A stretch of DNA of 64,000 bases from Agapetus fuscipes. Lineage: Eukaryota; Arthropoda; Insecta; Trichoptera; Glossosomatidae. The notes beneath the pieces are model-generated. The model saw only the letters and a program-made list of their open reading frames with translations. It searched no databases and was not told where the DNA came from. The stretch spans positions 1,426,001 to 1,490,000 of the forward strand of contig OX637353.1 of NCBI GenBank assembly GCA_951799405.1, read 5' to 3'. Shown here one piece after another: positions 1-8,436 of the stretch (within the stretch, counting starts at the first letter, position 1; every line of letters begins with the position of its first letter). Position numbers and translations under genes: made by a program.

Positions 1-1545
1 CCGTTGCACAGTTTCGGTTGGTTTATGTTTCGAAGTATGATTACTACGAAGCTAACCTTTAATCGTAAATTGTGCGGTGGTAAGCCCGGCACATCCAAGG
101 AGTTTGAAAATTTAATTGGATAGTTGGTGGCTTCATCTTAATTCAAAGCACAGTCAATTGATTTAAATGAATGCAGTGTACTAATGATCTCATTCTGAAT
201 TATGAAGTTTTCTACATCTTTATTCTTAGACGCCAAAATTGCTCGCTCCCTCAACCATTTATTATTTTTGTGGTTAGTAATGATGTTTGGGAATACTTTG
301 TTGATGAGTTCTTTTTTTGATGAGACAAAGTTACAGAAATTCTGAGGAAATGAAATCAATCCGCTCGATTCGTCGACAGGTACTCGACCATTACCGATAG
401 TCAGTAATTGCTCAGAGAAATCTTCAGCAGATGTATCGTTCAGCAATGCAACTCTCATGTTTGTTGTCAACTAAAGTTTGCTTGGAATTACTGGCAGTGT
501 TTGGCAAAAATCTCCAGACAGTAAAATCATTGCGCCCCCAAAACATCACGAGTTATTGCGTAGATCTTTCAATCTTCGGTGAAGTGCTTCCAATGCACGT
601 TTATGCGCCATTGTGCATTCGTCCCAGATGGATGATTTTCGATACTGATAAAACTTTGGCCATTGCGGAGTGTTTTGCAATATTACATGTTGGTTCTTCA
701 ATAGTTTGAAGATTTAACGGCAAATTTAATGCTGAATGAGCCGTACTGCATCCTTCTAACAATGTGGCTGCTATTCCAGAGGAAGCAACTGCAACCGCAA
801 TGCTGGATCTCGCACGAACAGTGGCTAAAATTACTGACATGAGGAATGTCTTACCAGTTCCACCAGGGGCGTCCAGGAAATATAAACCACCATTTTCATC
901 ATCAATTGCCTTCATAAACGTATCATAAACTTCCTTTTGTTGCTGATTTGACAGGGGTACATTTGTTTGAACTATTAAATATAATTCCTGGTGATCATAT
1001 TCTCTTTCCCGTTCAAATTCTCGATTAAATGTGTCATTTATTTCACGATTTAGCGCTTTCATTCCTAATCTGACTAATAAATTACCGCACATGGGGTAAC
1101 ACATGTCTTTGGTCAAGATCAAAGCCTGATTATGTCTCTCCTCATTCATTTGAAGGTCGGGATTTCTTGAACTGACACGAATTTGATGTAAAATGTCTTC
1201 CGACATTTTATCCTTGTCTTTGTAACACAGGTTAGATGGGTTCGATGGAAACCATGTAGAAATGATAATAGCAAATAATGTGCGTATCTGACTTGGATAT
1301 GCAGAGATTGCTTCAACGATTGTCGTCTCCCAATGGGTATGCACATGCAGCACGATATGTTGGGAATACTGTAGCATTAACAGTCCGAAGTGAATCAAAT
1401 GACGTTGGCCCACGCACATTTACCAGCAACAACCGCAAATAAAAACATTCATCATTATTTGGATGAACTGTATATATACGACCAAGAGCATCAGTAGAAC
1501 ACACGATGGCGGTTGATCTATAATGTTGGCGGCTAGGGTTTATTA
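1..1545 (-). pseudogene. Helitron Rep/helicase relic (Pif1-type helicase part)
   Basis: This is the C-terminal helicase part of a Helitron transposase, which in intact elements drives rolling-circle transposition. Read on the minus strand, a frame at about 1520-1320 carries a conserved pre-helicase segment (NNDECFYLRLLL, VRGPTSFDSLRTV). It shifts into the 272-aa frame 1419-601, which has the Walker A motif GGTGKT (near 850-870) and the segment VASSGIAATLLEGC. A one-base shift near 645 precedes the Walker B-like IWDECTMAHK segment. A second shift near 560 precedes LLSGDFCQTLPVIP, and a stop lies near 472. The frame 470-138 carries the next helicase block, ends at a TAA (138-140), and homology (PPHNLRLKV, LCNG) continues to base 1. 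No Rep domain is visible, and the gene runs off the left edge. At least five lesions make it a pseudogene. The family call is from motifs recalled, not from a search. Confidence 0.85.
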
Positions 1546-1590
1546 AAGTGAAATTTGTTTTATGTTTTAGTTTTTGATGTCCATATATAT

Positions 1591-1863
1591 TGTAACAATT
1601 ATATAAAAGAAGGACACGCCTGAGCACAAGGCCAGGCTGGAGGGGGTAACGATAGGCTGGCGCGAGCAGTCTTGCAAAGCACGCACACAGAGCAAGATCT
1701 AGTTACTAGGGCGACCAATATGGTTTAAAATAACTGTAATCTGTACGAAATAAATAAGTGTGTTAAAATAAATCTATTGTAACAAAGTCTGTGTAAATAA
1801 ACTGTATGGCTAACTTGTGTTGAACTTGTGTTTTAATTAAGGACCCTCGGAAGAAACGTAACA
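1591..1863 (+). repeat. MG1 5' LTR
   Basis: The 273-bp LTR starts TGTAAC and ends GTAACA. It carries AATAAA-type signals in its right half and a GTTAAAATAAATCT unit that is tandemly amplified in MG2. It is preceded by the ATAT target copy. Confidence 0.95.
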
Positions 1864-1865
1864 AA

Positions 1866-1881
1866 TGGTGTCGGTGTGAAG
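1866..1881 (+). promoter_or_regulatory. MG1 primer binding site (TGGTGTCGGTGTGAAG)
   Basis: Two bases after the 5' LTR is a TGG-starting stretch, as expected for the complement of a tRNA 3' CCA end. The same 16 bases occur at the same place in MG2 (23463). I could not assign the tRNA; the first seven bases resemble leucine-tRNA primer sites. The leader 1882-2287 holds no ORF and is AT-rich. Confidence 0.65.
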
Positions 1882-2287
1882 TTTAAAACCAAGTACTTAA
1901 CCAAGTACCAAGTAAAAACTGTGCTTGAGATTATTAAAAAAAAATCTGAATTGACAATGTTTTAAATATTAAAATATTTCGGGGACATTATAAAACTTGT
2001 AATTATTGTGCGTAACTAACTACCTAGGTACCTACAACATTCGCGATTTCAAAATTATTATTGACTATTATTATGTACCTACGCTGTTGTTACTGACAGC
2101 CGAAGTGATATTGTGTTTGAAGCAGGTAGGTACCTACTTGTGCAAAACACTTTTGAAATAAAAATAAATTATTATTGTAAACAGTGAAAGAATTACAAAA
2201 ACCCATATAGTTCGGCATTCCATTTAAATTTTGTTGTTTTCGTAAATAAATAAAAAAAAAAGAAATACAAATAAATTGAAGTGAAAC

Positions 2288-2983
2288 ATGGCCCAGTATA
2301 TTGCCGTGTTGGACTTAAAAGTTTGTGAGCTAAAGGATGAGCTCATTGAACGCGACCTTGAAAGCACTGGCAACAAAAATGCCTTGCAGGCGAGGCTTAT
2401 GGAAGCCCTGGAGAAAAACGGAGAAGACCCGAACGCCTTTGTTTTATTATCGGGAAAGAATCGGGGCTTTGACGAGCTTAATCTCAGCATCATCGAGAGC
2501 TCCAAAAGTTTGAAGGAAGAGATGGCCGAGAGCTCCAAAAGTTTGAAGGAAGAGATGGCCGAGAGCTCCAAAAGTTTAAAGGAAGAGATGGCCGACAATT
2601 CCAGAACCCTGGAAGAGAAGCTGGGGACCCTTAAAAATGAGATGGCTGACAACTCTAAAGCCCTTGAGGCTCTGGCAGAGAATATGGCGGAGAGCAACAA
2701 AAATCTCAAGGAGGAACTGAGTGGTTTGATGGCGCAGAACTTGACCAGTCTCGAAGAAAAGCTCAATGAGAAGATTTCTGAAGGTTCCCGAGCGGTGATG
2801 GAAATTGAGGCACGTGTTGCAAGCCTTGAAAACCGTCTTCGTGCCGCCGTGAGTAGTGAAAAGCCTTTGCCGGATGATAAAACACGGCATGAACTTAACG
2901 AAGACACCGTGACTGGTAAAACCATTCCTACAAAACATGATTTACCAACTTTCGAGGGAAGTCATCCTGGGAAGGGTACATGA
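2288..2983 (+). CDS. gag: MG1 Gag N-terminal part: SAP-like motif and coiled coil
   Basis: This 231-aa frame is the first part of Gag. Residues about 8-42 (LKVCELKDELIERDL, then ALQARLMEAL) fit a SAP motif, a short helix-extended-helix DNA-binding module. This predicts that Gag can contact nucleic acid or chromatin in addition to its zinc knuckle. Residues about 70-180 are heptad-rich and predicted coiled coil, including three tandem copies of ESSKSLKEEMA encoded by 33-bp direct repeats (2495-2593). The frame ends artificially. At about 2960 one base is missing relative to MG2, so the capsid part continues in another frame from 2980. The start ATG matches the aligned start of MG2 at 23912 (MAKVNIKDLKVTELK). 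Confidence 0.85.
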   Translation: MAQYIAVLDLKVCELKDELIERDLESTGNKNALQARLMEALEKNGEDPNAFVLLSGKNRGFDELNLSIIESSKSLKEEMAESSKSLKEEMAESSKSLKEEMADNSRTLEEKLGTLKNEMADNSKALEALAENMAESNKNLKEELSGLMAQNLTSLEEKLNEKISEGSRAVMEIEARVASLENRLRAAVSSEKPLPDDKTRHELNEDTVTGKTIPTKHDLPTFEGSHPGKGT

Positions 2984-3624
2984 CCCTATTCGAAACGGCA
3001 GCTATGTTGGGAAATTGGTCTCCACAGAGCAAGGCGTCCATGCTCAGCCTGTCACTTAGAGGAGATGCTCTGCGTGTGCTGCAGTCCATTCCTTTGGAAA
3101 ACCGAGGGAATTATTTGGAGCTGAAGCAGCGCCTAGACATGCGCTTTGGGCACAAGTACCTGGAGCAACTTTACAAATCCCAGCTAAATACCAGAGTACA
3201 GACAGCAAAGGAAAGTCTTCAAGAATTCGAGATGGACATTGCCCGACTAGTGAGAGATGCATACCCCTCAGCCCCTGACGACATTTATGAGAGTCTGGCC
3301 GTGGACAAATTCCTCAATGGACTGCATGAATGGGAGACACAACAAGCGGTGAAACTGGCCCACCCAAAGACACTTAATGAGGCTTTAACCCAAGCATTGG
3401 AGTTTGAGGCCATCAAACAATCGATCAGAGGACATGTCAAAGTACGCGGTGTTGATGCAGAAGAAGCCAAGCCACCTTCGATTGAAGAACTAATCGAAAA
3501 GGTGTTGGAACGGCTAAGGCCCAGGAGGCGAGGAGTACGCTGCTGGAACTGCGGCCAACTGGGTCATCTGAGCATCAAATGTCCAAAACCCCAGAAACCC
3601 AAACCACAAGTCTCGGAAAACTAG
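2980..3624 (+). CDS. gag: MG1 Gag capsid and CCHC zinc knuckle
   Basis: This 214-aa frame continues Gag after the break near 2960. It has the retrotransposon Gag capsid signature (LSLRGDALRVL, LKQRLDMRFGH, LQEFEMDIARLVRDAY, VDKFLNGL) and ends with one CCHC knuckle, CWNCGQLGHLSIKC, that binds element RNA. In MG2 the corresponding reading runs on into protease without a break. Here a 14-base difference just after the knuckle (about 3602-3625) throws the frame out, and the frame stops at 3624. The upstream ATG at 2980 is internal, not a true start. Confidence 0.85.
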   Translation: MTLFETAAMLGNWSPQSKASMLSLSLRGDALRVLQSIPLENRGNYLELKQRLDMRFGHKYLEQLYKSQLNTRVQTAKESLQEFEMDIARLVRDAYPSAPDDIYESLAVDKFLNGLHEWETQQAVKLAHPKTLNEALTQALEFEAIKQSIRGHVKVRGVDAEEAKPPSIEELIEKVLERLRPRRRGVRCWNCGQLGHLSIKCPKPQKPKPQVSEN

Positions 3625-4145
3625 AAAGGGTTGATGGGAAGGGGCAACTGTTGACCCGCGTTGGAGAGGCCCGGAAATCTGCTGCTATTGTCGCAACCTT
3701 GAAAGGTCGAGCTAGCAGCATCTTCATTAATGGCATGATAGATGGAAGGAATTGTGAACTACTGGTGGACACAGGAGCAACCAGGACGATTGTAAGACCA
3801 GACATAGCGACAAAGCAGAAGCAAATTTTACCAACAAGATGGTCTTTGCGTACAGCAACGGGAGAGTCAGCTCGAGTACACGGGGAGACGCTGGCAACCT
3901 TCCAGATTGGCAGCATGACTATCGAACATCGAACCTTGGTGGCCAATATTGAAGAAGAAGTTATTATTGGGATGGATATGCTCACTAGACTTGGATGTAA
4001 TCTGGACCTGAAGAAAGGGACCATAATTATTGGGAACGAAGAGATCATTATCCAAAAACGCAATGACATGGCCACTCGAGTAGTCGTAGCAGAGACTACA
4101 GAATTGAAAAAAAAACTCCGAGATGATAGTACCAGCACGTTTTGA
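3579..4145 (+). CDS. MG1 aspartic protease region
   Basis: This 188-aa frame overlaps the Gag frame by 46 bases in a different phase. The retropepsin active site is LLVDTGATRTIV, followed by the second conserved block IIGMDMLTRLGC. It would cut the Gag-Pol polyprotein. The initial residues are not native: the homologous part of MG2 is in one frame with Gag. The frame ends after an A9 tract (about 4107-4115). Sliding one base there restores similarity to the MG2 segment before RT, so this stop is probably a homopolymer slip, either real or an assembly error. Another one-base break lies near 4245. Confidence 0.8.
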   Translation: MSKTPETQTTSLGKLERVDGKGQLLTRVGEARKSAAIVATLKGRASSIFINGMIDGRNCELLVDTGATRTIVRPDIATKQKQILPTRWSLRTATGESARVHGETLATFQIGSMTIEHRTLVANIEEEVIIGMDMLTRLGCNLDLKKGTIIIGNEEIIIQKRNDMATRVVVAETTELKKKLRDDSTSTF

Positions 4146-4151
4146 CTCCAA

Positions 4152-7100
4152 GTGTGCAGAAGGACAGATTATTATGATGGAACCCGAGAAGATTGGCAAG
4201 ATTGCAAAAGGAGTTCTAGTTGCCAGCGCAGTATCCGCACACAAAAGATAGTCCCAATACGGGTGATGAACATAAATGATTATCCTATTACAATACACGA
4301 AGGCAGCACCCTGGGTAATTGCGTGATAATGATGTCCATTGTACGGAACGTGAAGAGTTCGAGCTACCAGGAAGGAAAGTTGCCTGGCCGATTAGATGAA
4401 CTCACTCAGAGAGCTTGCCGAGAGCTTCCCGAAGAGGATGAATGGAAAGTAAAAAATCTTCTTTGCCGATATCAAGACATCTTTGAGGATTCCAACGGAC
4501 CGTTGGGAAGAACCAAAATTGTACGACACTGCATTGACACTGGAGACTCAAGGCCAATTCGACAGGCACCGCGAAGGCTACCCTTTGCCAAGCGCGAGGA
4601 AGCAGACACAATTATCCAAGACATGCAACGGGACGGCATCATCGAACCATCAAACAGCCCGTGGACATCACCAGTTGTGTTAGTAAAAAAAAAAGATGGA
4701 ACGACAAGGTTTTGCGTTGACTATCGTCAGCTCAATGATGTCACAAAGAAAGACAGCTACCCTTTGCCCAGAATAGACGACACTTTGGACACTTTGACAG
4801 GATGTGAGATCTTCTCAACTCTCGATTTGAAGAGTGGATATTGGCAGGTGGAATTGAATCCAAAGGATAAAGCGAAAACTGCCTTTTCGACAGGTTCTGG
4901 ACTCTGGAAATTTACCGTTATGCCATTTGGGCTGTGCAATGCACCTGCTTCGTTTGAACGCCTGATGGAAAGCGTGCTACGTGGATTATCCTGGGAAAAA
5001 TGTCTAGTATATTTGGATGACATCATTATTCTTGGAAAAACTTTTGATGACCAGCTGAAGAATCTGGAACAGGTATTTCTAAAATTGCAACAAGCCGGGC
5101 TAAAGCTCAATCCAAAGAAATGTAACCTTTTTCAAAAACAAGTGAGCTATCTGGGGCACATAGTATCCGGAAAAGGGGTAGCAGTTGACCCAGAAAAGAC
5201 TAGAGCTGTCAAAGACTGGCCGGTCTCGAGGGACAAGCATGAGGTCAGAAGCTTCCTGGGATTGTGTACCTACTACCGTCGATTTGTGCCAAGGTTTGCA
5301 GACATTTCTAAGCCATTGACTCGTCTCACCGAGGAGAAAAACAGCTTTGTATGGACAAATGACTGCCAACAGGCATTTGAAGAACTAAAAAAACGTCTTA
5401 CTAGTGCGCCAATCTTGAGTTACCTCAGATATGAAGGGCAATTCATCCTAGACACAGATGCCAGTAATGTCGGTATTGGGGGAGTTCTTTCCCAAATTCA
5501 GGATGGCCAAGAGACAGTGCTTGGATACTTCAGCAAAGTACTATCAAATCCAGAGCGGAACTATTGCGTCACTAGAAGAGAACTCCTGGCTGTGGTTAAA
5601 TCAGTGGAACATTTCCGGAAGTACCTTTATGGAAGGAAATTCTTGTTGCGGACAGACCATGCCGCTCTGATGTGGTTGTTGAAATTCAAAAACCCTGAGG
5701 GTCAAGTAGCCAGGTGGATGGAGAGACTCCAAGAATATGATTTTGATGCTGTACATCGAGCAGGAATTATCCATCGTAATGCCGACGCTTTGTCAAGAAG
5801 GCCTTGTCACGAAGACTGCAGACATTGCAGCAGAGTGGACACAAAGGCTGCTATAGTAAGCCGGACGACAGTCACGAGCGAGGATTGGAGAGAAATAGAA
5901 ATGAGGCAGGACCAAGAGAACGACCCAGAGCTGAAGTATCTAATACAATGGGTGCGAGAAAAACAAAGGCCAACCTGGGAACAAGTCGCCCCGTTTTCAC
6001 CAACCGTCAAATCGTATTGGGCTCAGTGGAACTCCATACAACTGGAAAATGGGATACTTAAACGAGCAATTGAAAACGAAGACGGTACAGAGAAGAAACT
6101 TCAGTTACTGGTACCAAAAGTGCGAGTCGCTGAAATCTTGAAGCTTCTGCATGATGGGACGTCCGGTGGACACTTAGGAGTGAAAAAGACTCTGGAGAAA
6201 CTGAGAGATCGGTTCTACTGGGTGAACTGCAAGGAAAATGTAAAAGATTGGTGCCGGAAATGCGTGACATGTGCCACAGCTAATGGACCCTTAAGAAAGA
6301 AGAGAGCCCCCATGCGCCAGTACAATGTTGGGAGCCCATTTGAAAGGATCGCTATTGACATCGCTTGTCCATACCCGACTACCGAAGATGGCAACAAGTA
6401 CATTCTGGTGGCCATGGACTATTTCAGTAAATGGGTAGAAGCATACGCTTTACCCAACCAAGAAGCAGTTACGGTAGCAGAAGCGCTGGTGACCCAACTG
6501 ATAAGCCGATTTGGAGTACCACTGGAACTGCACTCTGATCAAGGGCGGATCTTTGAAGCCACAGTATTCCAGCAAATGTGCGACTTGCTGGGGATCAAGA
6601 AGACGAGAACCACAGCCCTGCATCCACAGTCTGATGGGATGGTAGAAAGGATGAACCGGACGGTTGGGAGATATTTGGCAAAGCATGTGTCAGGTCATCA
6701 GAGGGACTGGGACCGACATCTTCCCCTATTTCTTTTGGCTTATAGGTCTGCAGTTCACGAAACTACTGGCCAAACACCTGGGAGCATTATTTTTGGGCGA
6801 GAACTGCGACTGCCATGTGACCTGAAGTTTGGGTGCCGACCGACTGAGGATCTTGCAGGAGAGGACTACGTCTCGGATCTCCGCAGGCGACTAGATGGTG
6901 CCCACGAGCAAGTGCGAGCAAACATCCGTGAGGCAAGTGGTCGGATGAAAGAGCGATACGACATCCGGGCTGAGGACGGTGGATACCAAGCTGGGGATTT
7001 AGTACGGCTGTTTGACCCAAAAAGGCGCCGAGGATACTCTCCAAAACTACAACGCTCATGGGATGGGCCGTATGAGGTCGTAAAACGCATCAATGACATC

Positions 7101-7847
7101 ATCTACAAGATAAGGAAAGAGCCAAGCGGAAAACCACGGATTGTCCATTTTAACCGCCTCACACCATATCTGGGAAACAACCACGATGACAGCCCGGAGC
7201 AAAGAGCACGAAGGTGTGCCGGATTTAAGGGAACAGCCACTTTTGATGATTTTTGGGTTGAAGCACAAGATGGGCGAAAAATTCGGCATGACATTACCAA
7301 AGAAGTCCAACAGGATCTCTTTGCTGTACCATCTAACTACGCCATGGCTTGTTGCACGGCTGAAGACCTGGACATGTCTCGCGGGGTTGCTGGAGCATTC
7401 CGTAATAAGTTCGGCAAGGTAACAACACCGGTGGAGTCGGGGCCTATTGCAGGGAGAGCATTACGACTACCTGGTGAAGAGCGTCACGCATACTGCCTGG
7501 TGACAAGGATGACAGTTTCGGAGAAGACTGGTTATCAAGACCTGTGGGACAGCCTCGTGCATCTACGGGACCAACTGATGCAAGCCGGCATTTCCAAGCT
7601 GGCCGTACCAAAGATGGGTGGTGGACCAGCAGGACGAGACTGGAGGATCATCAGGAACATAATGGAAACAGTCTTCGAAAATACTGGCATCGAAATCCTG
7701 GTGTGCTGCGAGCAGCTGCAGAGAAGACACCCAGACGACCGGACGGTGGATTGTTACTTCTTCTCTAGAGCCGGATGCAGTCGAGGGACATCTTGCAGAT
7801 ACCGGCATGCTCCAGGTTCAAGACTGTTCCGGGACGGAACAGCCTAA
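4152..7847 (+). CDS. pol: MG1 Pol: RT, RNase H, integrase, TARG1-type macrodomain, CCCH finger
   Basis: Open for 1231 codons; the first ~32 residues are out of phase with MG2. RT: KKKDGTTRFCVDYR about 175-190 and the catalytic YLDD about 287. RNase H starts at DTDASNVGIGG about 433. Integrase: HHCC finger about 665-705 (HDGTSGGHLG, CRKCVTC), then catalytic D (IDIA, ~735), D (HSDQG, ~795) and E (VERMNR, ~830). A GPY motif (SWDGPYEVV) lies near 970. After integrase come about 200 more residues: a macrodomain about 1045-1185 (VQQDLFAVP, AEDLDMSRGVAGAFRNKFG, VPKMGGG, VFENTGIEILV) and a C-x7-C-x5-C-x3-H finger about 1199-1218. The macrodomain resembles OARD1/TARG1, which binds or removes ADP-ribose. 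The role in the element is unknown. Confidence 0.92.
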   Translation: MCRRTDYYDGTREDWQDCKRSSSCQRSIRTQKIVPIRVMNINDYPITIHEGSTLGNCVIMMSIVRNVKSSSYQEGKLPGRLDELTQRACRELPEEDEWKVKNLLCRYQDIFEDSNGPLGRTKIVRHCIDTGDSRPIRQAPRRLPFAKREEADTIIQDMQRDGIIEPSNSPWTSPVVLVKKKDGTTRFCVDYRQLNDVTKKDSYPLPRIDDTLDTLTGCEIFSTLDLKSGYWQVELNPKDKAKTAFSTGSGLWKFTVMPFGLCNAPASFERLMESVLRGLSWEKCLVYLDDIIILGKTFDDQLKNLEQVFLKLQQAGLKLNPKKCNLFQKQVSYLGHIVSGKGVAVDPEKTRAVKDWPVSRDKHEVRSFLGLCTYYRRFVPRFADISKPLTRLTEEKNSFVWTNDCQQAFEELKKRLTSAPILSYLRYEGQFILDTDASNVGIGGVLSQIQDGQETVLGYFSKVLSNPERNYCVTRRELLAVVKSVEHFRKYLYGRKFLLRTDHAALMWLLKFKNPEGQVARWMERLQEYDFDAVHRAGIIHRNADALSRRPCHEDCRHCSRVDTKAAIVSRTTVTSEDWREIEMRQDQENDPELKYLIQWVREKQRPTWEQVAPFSPTVKSYWAQWNSIQLENGILKRAIENEDGTEKKLQLLVPKVRVAEILKLLHDGTSGGHLGVKKTLEKLRDRFYWVNCKENVKDWCRKCVTCATANGPLRKKRAPMRQYNVGSPFERIAIDIACPYPTTEDGNKYILVAMDYFSKWVEAYALPNQEAVTVAEALVTQLISRFGVPLELHSDQGRIFEATVFQQMCDLLGIKKTRTTALHPQSDGMVERMNRTVGRYLAKHVSGHQRDWDRHLPLFLLAYRSAVHETTGQTPGSIIFGRELRLPCDLKFGCRPTEDLAGEDYVSDLRRRLDGAHEQVRANIREASGRMKERYDIRAEDGGYQAGDLVRLFDPKRRRGYSPKLQRSWDGPYEVVKRINDIIYKIRKEPSGKPRIVHFNRLTPYLGNNHDDSPEQRARRCAGFKGTATFDDFWVEAQDGRKIRHDITKEVQQDLFAVPSNYAMACCTAEDLDMSRGVAGAFRNKFGKVTTPVESGPIAGRALRLPGEERHAYCLVTRMTVSEKTGYQDLWDSLVHLRDQLMQAGISKLAVPKMGGGPAGRDWRIIRNIMETVFENTGIEILVCCEQLQRRHPDDRTVDCYFFSRAGCSRGTSCRYRHAPGSRLFRDGTA

Positions 7848-7858
7848 GGAGGGGGCAA
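7846..7858 (+). promoter_or_regulatory. MG1 polypurine tract
   Basis: The purine-rich run AAGGAGGGGGCAA directly abuts the 3' LTR at 7859 and overlaps the Pol stop codon. This is the expected primer for plus-strand DNA synthesis. Confidence 0.8.
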
Positions 7859-8131
7859 TGTAACAATTATATAAAAGAAGGACACGCCTGAGCACAAGGC
7901 CAGGCTGGAGGGGGGAACGATAGGCTGGCGCGAGCAGTCTTGCAAAGCACGCACACAGAGCAAGATCTAGTTACTAGGGCGACCAATATGGTTTAAAATA
8001 ACTGTAATCTGTACGAAATAAATAAGTGTGTTAAAATAAATCTATTGTAACAAAGTCTGTGTAAATAAACTGTATGGCTAACTTGTGTTGAACTTGTGTT
8101 TTAATTAAGGACCCTCGGAAGAAACGTAACA
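7859..8131 (+). repeat. MG1 3' LTR
   Basis: 273 bp, identical by eye to the 5' LTR except for one base in a G-run (ggaggggggaacg against ggagggggtaacg). It is followed by ATAT (8132-8135), the second copy of the target site. Confidence 0.95.
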
Positions 8132-8160
8132 ATATTATTAATTATTGATTTAAAAAAGGT

Positions 8161-8436
8161 AATTTGTCGTGTACATATGTTCCTTGACTTATAGGTTGGT
8201 ATGCGGCTGACCACCCATGCTGTAAAAATGGTTCGCTTTGCCAATGTCACCCCTGTTACAGGGAAGGACGGCAAGAGTTGCATGGTGTATGTCCATTTGA
8301 GATTTGGTTTTTGTGTTGTAGGCTCACATGAGGCATGTGCACGCGCAAACTTGTACATGTCTGGTTGTGAGAATGCATGTAATGTGAATCTTGAATGTAA
8401 CATATCTTTGCAACTTAGATTAGATTAGATTAGATT
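8161..8436 (+). repeat. Rep-A copy (full-length, GATTA-tailed)
   Basis: Rep-A is the commonest dispersed repeat here. It is about 240-277 bp, starts near TTCCTTGACTTATAGGTTGG (some copies extend about 30 bp further left), and ends TTTGCAACTTAGATTA followed by repeats of GATTA. A fixed left end and simple-sequence right tail suggest a retroposed SINE-like unit. A weak box-B-like GGTTCACTTTGCC is the only promoter hint. This copy has a 75-codon open frame (8201-8428) that also occurs in other copies, but differences between copies look neutral. Confidence 0.8.

Larger units (their letters stand above)
1591..8131 (+). mobile_element. MG1: near-complete Ty3/gypsy LTR retrotransposon with C-terminal macrodomain
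   Basis: Two 273-bp LTRs beginning TGTAAC and ending GTAACA flank gag-pol coding sequence in one orientation. The insertion duplicated ATAT (1587-1590 and 8132-8135). A related sequence without the element lies at 19810-19840 and reads straight across the junction, confirming the edges. The LTRs differ at one visible position (a T/G in a G-run). Order: LTR, PBS-like site, Gag with SAP-like motif and CCHC knuckle, protease, RT, RNase H, integrase, macrodomain, CCCH finger, polypurine tract, LTR. There is no env. Several frame breaks before RT make this copy unlikely to be autonomous as assembled. Confidence 0.95.

Noticed and set aside
2224..2925. 233-aa minus-strand ORF opposite MG1 Gag
   Set aside because: Serine/leucine-rich shadow of the repetitive coiled-coil codons on the other strand; the same happens opposite MG2 (23899-24462).
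4107..4115. Programmed ribosomal frameshift on an A9 tract
   Set aside because: The A-run lies after protease, not at a Gag-Pol boundary, and MG2 has no frame change there; mutation or sequencing slip is simpler.
8201..8428. 75-aa cysteine-containing ORF recurring in Rep-A copies
   Set aside because: The frame recurs because the repeat recurs; differences between copies change amino acids about as often as expected by chance, and many copies are broken.
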